64,000 bases of DNA from Dioscorea cayenensis subsp. rotundata (taxonomy: Eukaryota > Streptophyta > Magnoliopsida > Dioscoreales > Dioscoreaceae): positions 24,483,916-24,547,915 of the forward strand of contig NC_052489.1 of assembly GCF_009730915.1 (NCBI RefSeq), in the 5' to 3' direction. Position 1 is the first letter of the stretch. Every line of letters starts with the position of its first letter. Shown here piece by piece: positions 1-11,564 of this stretch. Made by a program: the position numbers and the translations under genes. Below the pieces are notes generated by a model. The model was not told the origin of the DNA. It searched no databases and saw only the letters and a list, made by a program, of their open reading frames with translations.

Positions 1-3000
1 GCTCTGATCATGCTCCCCTCCTTCTTAAGATGTCTGCTCGGCCTGTTGGTAAAACCAGAATCTTTAGGTTTGATAATTATTGGCTGGACTATTTACATTG
101 TCATGGTATAGTTCGTAATGCTTGGAATTTCCAGCCTAACTCTAATCCGTTGCATGCTTTTTATCATTTAGTGGCTCGTTGTAAGAAACAGCTTTGCTTG
201 TGGCGTGCTAGTGGTAAGTCCTCCCTTGAGAAGAGTCTTGTGAATACTGAGTTAGAGATTAATGCTCTTGAATTACTTGACAGTGCTTCTCCTGCTAACC
301 CTGAAATACATAACTCTTTGGTTTCTCTGTATAACAAATTCTCTGCCCTGCAGCGGCAAAGTGCTTGTAAATGGGCCCAGTGGGCTCGCCTCCAGTGGGT
401 TCAAGATGGTGATCATAATACTGGGTTTTTTCACAACTGTGTTCGGTTTCGTAAGCATGTTAATTCTATTTCCCATATCTTGGATGCTAATGGTAATGTG
501 TGTTTTGGGCATCAGGGGATTGAGCAGGTTTTTGTTGATTTTTATGGTAAGTTGTGGTCTGAGTCTGATCCGAAAAATGTTTCTGATGTTTGTTTTGCCC
601 TGCCTGATGATTTGATTTCGCTTTCTGATTGTGATGCTGATTTTTTGGTCAAGGATGTTTCTAAAAACGAGGTCTTCCAAACGTTGATTTCTCTTCCTTC
701 GGGTAAGAGTCCTGGTCCTGATGGTTTGAATGTTGAGTTTTATCGGTTTTTCTGGGATGTGGTTGGGGACCACTTGTTTGATGTTGTTTCTCATTTTTTT
801 AAAACTGGCTCCTTACCGGCTTCCTGGGGCAGGACCTATGTTACTCTTATTCCTAAGAAGCCTAATCCCAAATGTGTTTCTGATTTTCGGCCTATTTCTC
901 TGTGCAATGTGAGCTATAAGGTTATTTCCAAGCTGCTTGCTAATCGTCTTAAGCATGTCTTGCCTAAGCTTATTGGGCGGGAGCAATGTGGCTTTGTGTC
1001 GGGTCAGAATGCTTTTGATAATATCATTGCTCTTCAGGAAATTGCTCATTCTTTTAATAGAGAGTTGGTTAGCCCCCTAGGATGCTAGTTAAAATAGATA
1101 TTGAAAAGGCCTATGATACGTTATCCTGGTCTGCTATTCTTGCCACTATGACTAAAATGCATTTTCCGCCTCGTTGGATTTCTTGGATCAAGGGTTGCCT
1201 TAGTTCTGTCTCCCTTTCTATTATCATCAATGGGCAGCCAACTGCTTGGTTCCTTTCTTCGCGTGGGGTGAGACAAGGAGATCCTATTTCGCCGTATCTA
1301 TTTATTTTGGTTTCTCAAAATCTCACTGCTATGCTTAATTATGCCCTTAGAAATAATATGATCCCGGGTTTTAGTTGTGGTCTTCGCCAGAACTTTAATC
1401 ACTTAATGTACGCTGATGATTTGATCCTTGTCACTATTGCGTCTCGTAAGGTTGCTCGATTTGTTAAGCTCTGTCTTCAAATTTATGGTCAGTTGACTGG
1501 TCAGGTTGCCAATTCTGCGAAGTCGGAAGTGTTCTTTCCTTCTTGGGCTAATGGGAGGGTTATTCAGAGCATTTGTGCCATTTTGTCCTTTCAGCAGGGT
1601 TCCTTTCCTTTTACCTATCTGGGAGTACTTATCTCTCCCAGAAGGCTTGCGCAGACCTGCTTTAGGGGCATGGTTGAGAAAGTTGAGAGATCTATTGCTA
1701 CTTGGCACAAATCTAATATTATGCACCTAGTTAACAGCAGAGATACTATGCTTGACCAGATTTCTATTTGTGCTAGGAATTTCCTTTGGTCCTCTAGTGG
1801 TAATCGTAGTGGCATGCACCTGGTTAACAGCAGAGATACTATGCTTGGTAGATCTGAGGGGGGCCTCTCTATTAAGAATTTGAGGTTTTCTAAAGTGGCT
1901 TTGATGGCTAAACATGCTTTTAATTATCTGAATTTGCGGGATACAATTTGGGTGGATTTAATTTTTCATAAATATGGTTGTTTTAATGTTTGGAAGGACT
2001 CAATTCCGGTGAATTGTTCGTGGTTTTTTCGGGGTCTTTGTCGTACTTTGATTCAGATTAAACCTTTTCTTTGGATTAAGAATGTTAATCCCAGTGATGT
2101 CTCTTTCTTGTTTGATCCTTGGCTGTTTGAAATCCCGTTAGCTTTTAAACCAACCTACCTCAATATGGATTTAAATCTTGATGGTTTCTCTATTAATGAT
2201 TTTGTGGTGGATATTCACTGGAACTTGGCTGCTCTCCAGAGGGTTTTTGGAGAGCAGATCAATACTGAGGCTTTCCGACTTGGTTCTATATATGCCAGTG
2301 ACTCTTCACATTGGGTTTGGTTCCCTAAGACCCCTCATTGCAGTAGTCTTTCTAGCAAAGTCTATGGCCAGCTTGTCAATTGCTCGGGGTTTGGGGATCA
2401 CTGGTTGGGGTGGAAATTATTGTGGTCTCTTAATATCGCTCTCGTGCTAAACATTTTACTTGGCTGGTGTTTAAGGGCAAAGTTAAGACTTCTGAGTTCC
2501 TTCATGCCTTAAACATTGGCCCTTTGGAGCTTTGTATTTTTTGTGGACTTGTTCCTGAAACTATTGAACATCTTCTTCATCAGTGTCCTAAAGCCCAGGC
2601 CATTTGGGTTAATGTTGGTAATTTGGTTAAGAAGAATATTGCTTTCCCAGAAGGTTTTGCTGCAGGCCAGTGGCTTGTCTCTGCTAATGGAGGCTTCTCC
2701 AAATTTGTCAAGGCTGTTGTGGTGGCTACCGGCTGGTTACTGTGGAAGGCAAGATGTAATTCCATTTTTAAGTTGGAACCTCCACAGTTTGGACTCATCG
2801 CGCGTAGGGCTTTTGCGCTGGCTCAGGAATACTCTTATGCTAACGGCCGGAATGTTGGGAAGAATCTTATACTTAATAATTTTATCAGTTTGGATGGGCC
2901 TTTTTTATTTACTGCATCCTTTTGTTCTAGGGATTTGGAGCTGGGGGGTGCCGGTTTCCTTCTTGTTAATTCTGATTATGTGGTATCATTGGCAGGGTGT

Positions 3001-3497
3001 GGTCCAGTGTTGATTAATTCAGAGACTGATGCTGAGATCAAGGCGCTGTCGTTGGCTCTTCAGGTTGCCGGATTGCATGGAGTGCGTTTCAGGCATATTT
3101 TCTTGAGTTGCTCTGCTTTACATTCTTCTCTGATGACGGATGGAGTGGTGGACGACTGGCTTGCTGCTGCTGTTTTCTCCGGCCTTCAGAGTCAGCTTTG
3201 TGAGATGGATTTTCCTTCGATCCATGTCATCCCCAGAGATTGGAACCTGTGTGCTGCTCGTCTGGCTAGTCATAATGTTTCTCTGCATTCCCTGTCTTTG
3301 TTTTTTCAGGGAAGAGACCTTCCTAGGTGGCTTATGAAGGTTTTCCTTGCTAATGGGTTTAGGATGTTCTAGGTTCTGGTTGTATGTTTTGTCTGTGTGA
3401 TTGTTTGTTTCTTTGTTTTGTCTGACTGGTTTTTGGACTTTGTATTATTTTTTATATTAATAAAATCAGCTCGTCGAGCTCTTTTCCCTCAAAAAGT
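1..3497 (+). mobile_element. L1-type LINE, 3' portion (cut by window start)
   Basis: Non-LTR retrotransposon whose 5' part lies outside the window. The first codons read SDHAP, the conserved end of an L1 endonuclease domain. They are followed by a reverse transcriptase with GPDG (near 716), RQGDP (near 1272) and MYADD (near 1407), a zinc-binding region near 2535-2590 and an RNase H-like tail. The body ends near 3497 after a short A/T-rich 3' UTR with a small inverted repeat (agctcg/cgagct, 3468-3480). Coding capacity is spread over three frames, so it is dead. The downstream flank is a tandem repeat, so I could not define a target-site duplication. Confidence 0.93.
3..3372 (+). pseudogene. 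LINE ORF2 (EN end, RT, zf-RVT, RNase H), broken
   Basis: Polyprotein ORF2 of the LINE. Frame 3 carries the endonuclease end and RT fingers to about 1088, another frame carries RT palm and thumb (1082 to about 2445), and a third carries the zinc-binding and RNase H region (about 2445-3372). Two frameshifts are therefore needed, near 1080 and near 2445. The RT active site YADD is intact. The RNase H-like part keeps an E in AEIKAL, but the usual TDS aspartate position reads SCS, so this domain looks catalytically altered. A 34-bp direct repeat (1720 and 1813, one mismatch) has replaced part of the thumb region. I infer a decayed copy. Confidence 0.88.
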
Positions 3498-3715
3498 AGC
3501 TATGGTACGTATTATTACAAGAAAACCCTAGAAAAAAAAAGTAGCTATGGTTTTACATGAAACCTCTTGAAAATAAGTAGCTATACAAGAAAGCCCTTGA
3601 AAATAAGTAGCTATGGTTTTACAAGAAAGCCCTCGGAAAAAAAGTTGCTATCTGTAAGCAAATCCTTTATAAAAAAAAAAGTAGCTATAATTTTACAAGA
3701 AAGCCCTTGAAAAAA
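3496..3715. repeat. Degenerate tandem repeat, 30-45 bp units
   Basis: The core gtagctat followed by an acaagaaagccctt-like stretch recurs at 3496, 3541, 3577, 3607, 3643 (as gttgctat) and 3681. Units are separated by A runs. It begins at the LINE 3' end and stops about 240 bp before the Pumilio start codon, so it may be a reiterated LINE tail or an older promoter-proximal repeat. Confidence 0.75.
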
Positions 3716-3881
3716 AAACCTCTTTAATTGACAGAGTTCCAAAATAAGTAAAGCAAAGTCCCTACAAACTCCGAATTCAACTCTGATTCAAAGAAGGATT
3801 AATTATGGAAATCCTTCTCCAACTTCATCATTGACTCCTAGTCCTTGAATAACTCAATCTTTTACCTGTGGTTTTAAATCT

Positions 3882-3889
3882 CTATATAT
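3882..3889 (+). promoter_or_regulatory. Probable TATA box of the Pumilio-like gene
   Basis: The sequence ctatatat lies 71-78 bp upstream of the ATG at 3960, in a pyrimidine-rich leader. Spacing would put the transcription start near 3915. This is a motif match only. Confidence 0.45.
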
Positions 3890-3959
3890 TCCCAAGAATC
3901 AAAGTGATCAACCATTCTTCTCTACAGCTTCTCTTGCTCTCTGTTAATTTCTCAAAGCC

Positions 3960-5469
3960 ATGGAGAATACAAACGCAGTAAACCTTTCAGAAATCACAAG
4001 AAGGTTCAGTTCTCTCTTAACCAGCTGTGAGAACTCCGCTTTCCCTTCAAGAACTCCAAATACATGTACTTTGTTTACAAGAAATCAAGAAGACCACCAT
4101 GATCAAGTAGTGAGCACAACAAGTCTGAAGCAACAGATGAGTGCATCAATACTGGAATTGGGGGGGATCAGACCTTCATGGGCAATGACTGAATTGGGCA
4201 CCAGGTGCTTGAGGGAACTCTTAACAGAGGGAGAACCACAAGTTAAGGATTATATATTTCATGGAGTTCTGGACTCTGTGTTTGAGTTCATGAAGTACAT
4301 GCATGCTCACAGGGTGTTTAAGAAGTTCTTGTACGTCTGCAATGAAACTAGGAAGGAAATGATTTTGATGCGCTTGGTTCAAGATAAAACCAAACTATTG
4401 GAAGTTGCAATGAGTCCTTATGGGTACGTATGCATGCATGCTTGCATGAATAAATGAATGAGCTATTTCATGTTCATACTATGTTAATTAATGAGATTTA
4501 TGATGTGTTTACGTGTGCATGCATGCAGGAGAGAATCTTTGAGGAAGCTTATTATCATTATGAAGAGATCTCCAACTCTAGGTTTAGTGATAAGTATTCT
4601 TGCTTCTGGTATCTCTGATTTGATGATTGCTGGAAATTACTCTTCTTTGGTGAACTTTTGCCTTGACAATCTGAGTTATGAGCACAAATTGGTATGCCAA
4701 ACTACTCCGTATCTCTCATGTATATGTCTCTGTGTGTGTGTGTGTGATGATATTAATTTAATGTATATTTTGGCAGATAATTTTTGAAGAGATTATGAAA
4801 AACTTTCACATAGTTGCAAGGCATGAAGTGGGATGTATATGGCTAAAAAGGTTAATAGAAGAGTTGACAGGAACTCAAAGAATAATACTCTTGGATGCAG
4901 TTATAAGAAACTGCCGTGGACTTTCTAGAGATCCTTATGGGTGAGTACAGTGTAATCATGTATCTTGTTAGCATTCTTGCTGTTTTATGAATTTTAATTA
5001 CTAATGATATTTCATGTTTTGATCCATGGCAGGAACTTTGTAGTTCTACATGTTCTGAAACTAGAAGATCCAAGTATTGATGAAGCTATATGCTCAAGAA
5101 TTAAGGAAGACATGGAGGAGCTTTCAATAATGAAATCAGGGAGTTATGTTGTGGAGAAATGCATGAGATCCTCAGCAGGGAAGTTACTTCTTGAAAAACT
5201 GGCAAATATCAGGCTAAGAGAGGTAGAGAAAATTGCAAGGAATTTTTATGGAAACTATGTCATTCAAACAGCTATTCAAGTTTTGAATAAGGTGATGGAT
5301 TGTTATATTAATTTATTCTCGGTGGTAATTTAGATTATTCATAACTGTAGTAATTGAATCTTATATTGTTAATTGTTAATGTATGCAGGGTGATGAACTT
5401 CGAAATAAGCTAGAGTTTTTGATTGCTGGAATCAATCGTCCATGGTTCAGAACAAGTTTGATGAGTTGA
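3960..5469 (+). CDS. Pumilio (PUF) repeat RNA-binding protein, divergent
   Basis: Five exons by my model: 3960-4423, 4529-4691, 4777-4940, 5033-5291, 5389-5469, all GT-AG and phase-consistent, giving 376 aa. PUF repeats are seen as recurring SPYG / DPYGNFVV / KSGSYVVEKCM / NFYGNYVIQTAI blocks, about one every 36 residues. The last repeats are clearest; the N-terminal ones are weak. Family knowledge: PUF proteins bind specific 3' UTR motifs through one helix of each repeat and repress or destabilise mRNA in the cytoplasm. Two splice junctions fall inside PYG of a repeat. The N-terminal region (about 45 residues) is low complexity. The protein is shorter than canonical Pumilios and resembles the divergent plant APUM group; RNA specificity cannot be inferred. 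Confidence 0.88.
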
Positions 5470-6124
5470 ATCAATATAATGTGTGCATCATAATGAACAG
5501 TTGGTGTATTTTTTTGGGGTGATTTCTTGTTTTTGTAGTTGTTAAACAATATTTCATTGTGGATATGACAGTCTTGTACATGGTATTATTAACAAGAAAT
5601 AGTTTCTGTGTTATAGTGATTTTTTTTTTTGAAAATATGAGTAGAATATAGGTGAAGCAAAGATTGAAGTAATACCTCAAATAATAAAAGCAAAACAATG
5701 AGGTCTTCTCTCTATTTCTTACACTTGTCAAGGGTTGTACTCCTCTGTTGCTAGTGAACTATTATTGGTCTTTGTGAGCCTTTCAAGTTGTACCTTTTTC
5801 TCATGTTTTTTTAACTTATGTTGCTAATGTGTTTCTTCTTTTATAACTCTTCATTAATGGTGATTTATTCATTTTTTAATAAATAAATAAATATTGACTT
5901 CTCACTCTCATTCATCGGAATTACTTACACAACCTTAAATTTAGAATTGATGATTTTTTTTAAAATTTTTTTTTTACAAATTAGTTAAACAATATACAAA
6001 TTATAAAGTACAATTATCTCATCTAAAGAATATTTCAATCAATCTCTTGAACTAGATGGCTTGAATAATAGTATCTTTATATTAAAAAATCTAACCACTA
6101 GAAAGTACATAGTCACCTAACTAT
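5470..6124. other. AT-rich intergenic DNA, 3' of the Pumilio-like gene
   Basis: This stretch should hold the 3' UTR and terminator of the Pumilio-like gene. It is T-rich on the plus strand with short taaataaa runs. I see no coding pattern in it. Confidence 0.6.
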
Positions 6125-6830
6125 CACTAGTGTTTTCTATCACATGATAAATGAATCTGTTGATCACTTGCTTCTCCCTTGCCCTGTGGAGGACTGCATT
6201 TGACACTTTTTCATCTAAGTGTTTAGACTCTCAAATTCGCCGAGATCCCTGCATAAATTATGGGGTATTTGGAAAACCCAAATGTCACATCACCTTATAG
6301 AAACGGGGATCTACTAGCCAATGTTATAACCTAGCCAATGTTATAACCTGGAATATTTAGTTAGAAAGGAATGCTTGCATTTTCCATGATAAATTCTCTA
6401 TGTGCTATTCAATTATTGTTAAAATTATTTATATGTTTATGTCATAAATTACAGTAGCTATAGAAGTTAAGAAAGCGAGATGGAAGACTTAACTATTGTA
6501 GCAAAACATAGTTTGGAGTTCTTTAGATCACTCAAAATCGGGCGATAATGAAGAAATTAAGGAAAACATAATAAGGAGCACCCTTGTCAGGATAGCTCCT
6601 AGTCTCGTTTCCCCCTTTCCCAAGTTCCTTGTTTTGTTACTTTTCTCTATCTCCTCCCATTGTAACTGTCATGTTGAACCTTTATTTCTGTATTCTCTCC
6701 TACTGTTGGTGTTGTTATAGTCTACTCACATTTTCCACATCTAGTGGATTACTATTGTTTTTTCCTATTTGGTTGTTATATTTTATATATGTTTTATGAA
6801 TGAAGGTGGTTTATCCATTTTTGAAAAACT
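6125..6830 (+). mobile_element. Degenerate LINE 3' fragment
   Basis: Conceptual translation shows ESVDHLLLPCPVED (near 6150), the zinc-binding end of plant L1 ORF2, and later LERNACIFHDKFS (near 6365) plus IIVKIIYMF. The same order is seen in the LINEs at 11565 and 25722. The copy ends with a ggtttatcc motif and an A run at 6808-6830. Many stops are present, and the W of the usual IWLERN block is now TAG. It is an old 5'-truncated copy. Confidence 0.75.
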
Positions 6831-8813
6831 CCAATCCTAATGCCAACCTCAATCGTCATGTTAGTCCAAACATCGACATTAACCTCAATTTGTTTTCTCT
6901 CTAATTCAAACACCATCAAAATTATAATAAACCATAGTAATAGTTGGTTTTTGACCTATCTTTTATAATAACTAGGATATAATGGTATTTATAATAAAAA
7001 TTTGAGAGATGTTTGAAGAGAAAATTAGCTATCAATTTTTGTAAGGTTATAACCATTATTATGATCAAACTTTACTTTTTTTTGGGGGTACTTTTTCTTG
7101 GGGTTTGGTGGGGGGGGTCAACATATCTTACCAACATTTAAGATCGCCATCCTCCATTTGAGCAAGGGACACCCAATGCAGGGTGAGTTGCCAGTTCTTG
7201 CTCCTAGCCACAAGGGGATAAGCACATACGCTCAAGCCGGACTGTAGTTGCATTTGTGAGCTCACCACTTATCTAGCCGGTCAATATGAACTTGCCACTC
7301 TTCAAGCCTACCAACACTTGTCGTAGTGAACAAAATTAGAGATAATTTAGTAATTTCATATAAAATTGGATTTAAAAATAAATAATTTGAAAAATAAAGA
7401 GTTTTCATGAATAAAAAGTTGGAGCGGTGACCAGTTGAAGGAACATGCTCATACTCTACATTCAGAATCATAAAAGACATTTATGTCAAGTATGTTTAGT
7501 TGATGTTAAAAGTTAATCCAAAATAGAAAGTAAACAATCCTCTTCCAAGGTCTTCAAAGAAAATAAAGATCAACAAAAGTGATGCCTACACTTCTTCATC
7601 TAAAACAGATACAAGTTTCAATATAGATGTCAACAAGGTTGAACTTTGTCCCATCAGTCAGAAAATGGCAAAAGCAAAGGCAAAGAAAGAGAAAGAGGAA
7701 ATCAAGTGTCACTTGTAAAAATGTGAATTTAGAAATGGAAAAAAGATGAACTAAATTATGAGAATGGAGAAAAAAAATAGTGTGAAGTCTACTATTTAAA
7801 GAAATCTTTTGAAATGGTTGTCGATCATCAAATTCTAAAGATGAATACTAGCCATATGAATGCTAACCAATTTGAAAACTATTGTGATAAAATCAAAATA
7901 TAATATTTAATATTTGTCTCCTGAATTTTTAATGTATTGTAATTTTATTATTTTTGTAATTTTTAATTAATGAGTTTTATTATTTATAAAATATGTTAAT
8001 AATATATTTTTTAAAATATGGAATTTTTTAACATATTAATTTACCATTTTTATTAAATAATAAAATATTTTTGTAAAATAAATATGTCTATAATAAAATA
8101 TATATTAGGAATAATTGAAATAGTAAATAATATATATAATGGGCGTCAAGCACGTACACTTGGATGATATAAGTATGAGAAATGCTATTTTTTTAAAGTG
8201 CCCTAAAAAGATCTCAAGTTATTTTTAAAAAAATCATCTATTAAAAATCCTTAGATATGATAGACGGTCAAGATTGATGGATCTGCACGCTGACGTTAAA
8301 CTATAACGGAACCGGGCTGGCACGTTGTTGGACGGTCAAGATTGTTGGCCGGCCCATGACCAACCAAAACTCAATCTTATATTAAAATAAAGATATTTAA
8401 ATAATAAATAAATATTGGATCAATTTTTTTTTACCAAGATCAGTGATTAAGCGGTTAAAAAAAAGACAAGACCTGTAAATTTTAGGTAGCAAATGATAAT
8501 GGGATTCTCTCATAAATATATCTTTAAATATTTTTTTTTAAGTCTTACTATTATAAAATTTTTATGATTTTTTATTTAATTTTTTCTATTTTGATCACTT
8601 ATTTTAAAAAATTATAATTTAGTTTCATACTTTCAATTTTTATTATGATTTTATTATCTGAGCATACATTTTTAACAATATATATCAGGTCATATGCCAG
8701 TTTTGAGTAAAGATATGCCATATAATATATGGCATATGATCATCATTAATAGTATATAGTCGGATGAACAAATTATAATAAAAATTAAAAATAGAGAACT
8801 AAATTGTAAAAGT
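6831..8813. other. AT-rich intergenic DNA without recognised genes
   Basis: Mostly A/T runs. A GC-richer island at about 7085-7265 (G-runs followed by a block with tagccacaagggg) could be an old repeat I cannot classify. The short phrase gacggtcaagattg occurs twice near 8265 and 8334. No coding frame looks real. Confidence 0.55.
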
Positions 8814-8824
8814 AACTAAAATAG
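8814..8824 (+). repeat. Target-site duplication, left copy
   Basis: The 11-mer aactaaaatag directly precedes the 5' end of the full-length LINE and recurs exactly at 15465-15475 after its A-rich tail. This is the signature of target-primed reverse transcription. Confidence 0.9.
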
Positions 8825-8861
8825 GAAGGCCCGGGGGAACAAGGGATCTCACGGGGGCGAC

Positions 8862-11555
8862 ATGAGTCTGCTCCGTGATTTGTGGGGCGACACTGGTGGC
8901 GGTCGCGACGCTGGCGGAGGCGGCGGAGGTAACGGCGGCAGTCAGGCAGAGGGTGCGCTTCATCCTCGTCCTAAAAAAGAACTGACGAACTTCAAAGAAA
9001 AAGGTATGACTTTTGCGCAGGTGGTTAGCTCCTCATCATCGGAAGAGGGTTCCTCGTTTGCGAAGATCAAGGGTAGGGGTTCGGGGGGTGCTTCGTCCGG
9101 CCAGAGTGGTGCGGCGATGAAGTTGGCGGGGTCCAAGCGTGCTCGATCTCCGGCTGAGAAGACATGTGGACGGTGCTTCAGAATGTCGCATAAAACCTCT
9201 GAATGTCGACACCAAGTTGTATGTCTCCGGTGCTCTGGGGTGGGTCATGTGGCTGCGAGGTGCTCGGTGGTGCTGAGGAGAAGCCCACAGAGGAAGCGTC
9301 TCCATGTTCGTTCCAAGATTATGGAGGCCAATGCGCATACCAAAAGTGGGGTTGGTCCAGAAGTTATCCCAGACATGATAGCGGACGGCTCCAACGCTCT
9401 AATGCTGCAGCGACCGCGCCTTGTTGCGCTATCTCTGGCGCTCTCCCCGGAGATTAATGTGACTCGGGATGAGTTAGCTAAGATGGCCGTTCTCACGGTG
9501 GTGTCAGGCTATGTCAACGAGAACAGTGTGTTGGAAGTGGCTCCTTCTTTCATTAATAGGCAGTTAGCTGGCCCGATCACGCCGTTGAACGAGGACGCGT
9601 TTCTTGTGCCGTTGGCGAGCCGGGATGAGGTCAAGGAAGTCTGCAAATTGGGGACGTTCTCGGTTGCGACTAAGGACGGTCCCTGCACCTTGCGTTTGAC
9701 CCCGTGGACGGCGGAGTTGGGAGCCGATGGGCGGGCATCAGGGGAAGGACTTTGGGTATTGGTTTGGAACCTTCCACTCCACGCGTGGAGTTGGAATGTC
9801 ATTGCCGAAGTCATGAGACCTGTGGGGGAGTTAGTTGCCCTCTCTCATGCGTCGACATCGCACAAGCGCTTTTTCTCGGTGCTAGTTCGTCGACGTCTCG
9901 GGGTTAGCTTGCCAATGGAGATGGACCTTAGCCTGGGAATGCGGAAGTACTCTGTTATCTTCACGGCGGAGCGAGAGACTCTTCCTTTGTTCAGGAGAGA
10001 TCTAGGTCGTTACGTCCTCTCTGAGAGTGCCGGGGAGACCGTCCGGAGAGGTTGGCATGGGACTGTGGGTGGAGATAAAGGTAATAAGGCGTTGGTGGTT
10101 CGGGACCGAGGAGATAAGAAGAAGGTGACGGTAGAGCAATGCTCCCGACCTAACGATGATATCTCTTGCCAGGAGGGGGTGTGTAAGGACTCTGTGATCA
10201 AAGCCGTGGGAGAGGGGATCATTGCCTGTGATGCCAAGGATGCGATGGATGACGGCGTTGGGCATTCGATGACAGCGTCGGTGTCGGTAGAGCCTTGCTC
10301 CCTCGCCGATGGGGTGGTGATTGGGCAGCGATTGCCGATGTCATCTGGGAGGACCGCTGGTCCGGCGGTGTCTTAGCGGGTGACCGATGGGTACTGTGGG
10401 TCACGGATCGTGGCTCAGTCATCCGGAGAGGGGAGGTCGGCGAAGCGTGATGACGAGAGGGTGCGGGTCTCGAGGCACCAACGTGTCGAATGTTGGAAGG
10501 TTCGCAAGTCGACTGGTTTGAATTCTGGGGGAAACGCGGTTGAGATGGGGGGACGTTCTGAGGATACGAGGTTTGAAGGAGTTAAGATTCTTCCGCTGGG
10601 CCACGTGGCGGCTCCTCCGGTGGGCCAAGTGGCTGTCATGCACACGAATGTCCAGACGGACGAATGTTTTAAGGGGTGTGTTGGCGCGTTAAAGGACCCG
10701 GTGGATTTGGATGATAATATTCTTCGTGCGTTGGGCCATGAGAGAAATCATATTGATGAAGTGGGCCTATTTGTTGATCCTCTTCTTCTTGTTGAGGTGG
10801 GCTCAAGTTCGGGCCCGACAATTGTTATTCCAGCACTGGGTGCTGATGGGCTAAGCTTTGAGGGTGGGCCGTTGATAGAAGCTGCTGGGCCTTCTGCTGG
10901 GCCGATACCTAATAGGAATGAAAGGTCAATGGTCTCTAACGCCCCCAGGAAGGTAATTAGTGCTAGCATTGGGCCACCATGCTTTGTGCCGCCCCCGGGG
11001 TTTTGCTGGAAGATTCTAGAGGGAGTTTGGGCAATGGTACCAGGTGTGTCAATTACTGAGGTTTCAGCTACAGATCTTGAACAGCATGACTTGGGTGGTA
11101 CTGGGTCTCAGTCCATGGTGAAGGAATCTCCTTCTAAGAGTGCAGAGTCTGAGGACTCTGTGTCGGTCTTTGAACGTGAGCTCAGAGTTCTTCTTCCGGA
11201 TTTGCCGTGTGCTGCTGAGGATGCTACCGCTGATCAGCGAATTGGCACCCGTCGAAGTGAAAGACCAAAGAAGCCTTCTTCTAGGTTTACTGAAGATGCT
11301 GGATTTGTTGCTGAGCCACCAAAGTCAACTAAAAAGAAAATAACACCTCGTGGGGACACCGTGGAAGGTACCTCTAATCCCCTTCTTCTGTCCGATTGGT
11401 CTAATGCTCAAATTGCCAAATATTGTGAAGCATGTGGCATTGTATTTACTGATTCTGTTTCTGATTGCATTGCGCATATTCGTATGTTAGAACAGTTACG
11501 TGTTGCCTCAGTTCAGAGGCCGGCGGTGTCCTCTCTTGAGGGCCGCGATTCCTAA
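8862..11555 (+). pseudogene. LINE ORF1: zinc-knuckle / DUF4283-like RNA-binding protein, with one in-frame TAG
   Basis: The start ATG lies 37 nt from the element's 5' end. Residues 100-134 hold two CCHC zinc knuckles (C-x2-C-x4-H-x4-C: CGRCFRMSHKTSEC and CLRCSGVGHVAARC). From about 190 to 390 follows an RRM/DUF4283-like region with WVLVWNLPLHAWSW. The reading frame meets TAG at 10374-10376, followed by CGG, and then stays open in the same frame to TAA at 11553. The second half is Gly/Pro/Ser-rich and ends with a basic region and a conserved-looking C terminus (LSDWSNAQIAKYCEACG). Family role: ORF1 proteins bind LINE RNA to form the ribonucleoprotein. The order knuckles-then-DUF4283 is the reverse of what I know for many plant L1s. 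The TAG is either a disabling mutation or a leaky stop. Confidence 0.85.
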
Positions 11556-11564
11556 TAGTTCTTA

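Noticed and set aside
7085-7265. G-run island as a SINE or transposon end
   Set aside because: No pol III boxes, inverted repeats or duplications could be seen.
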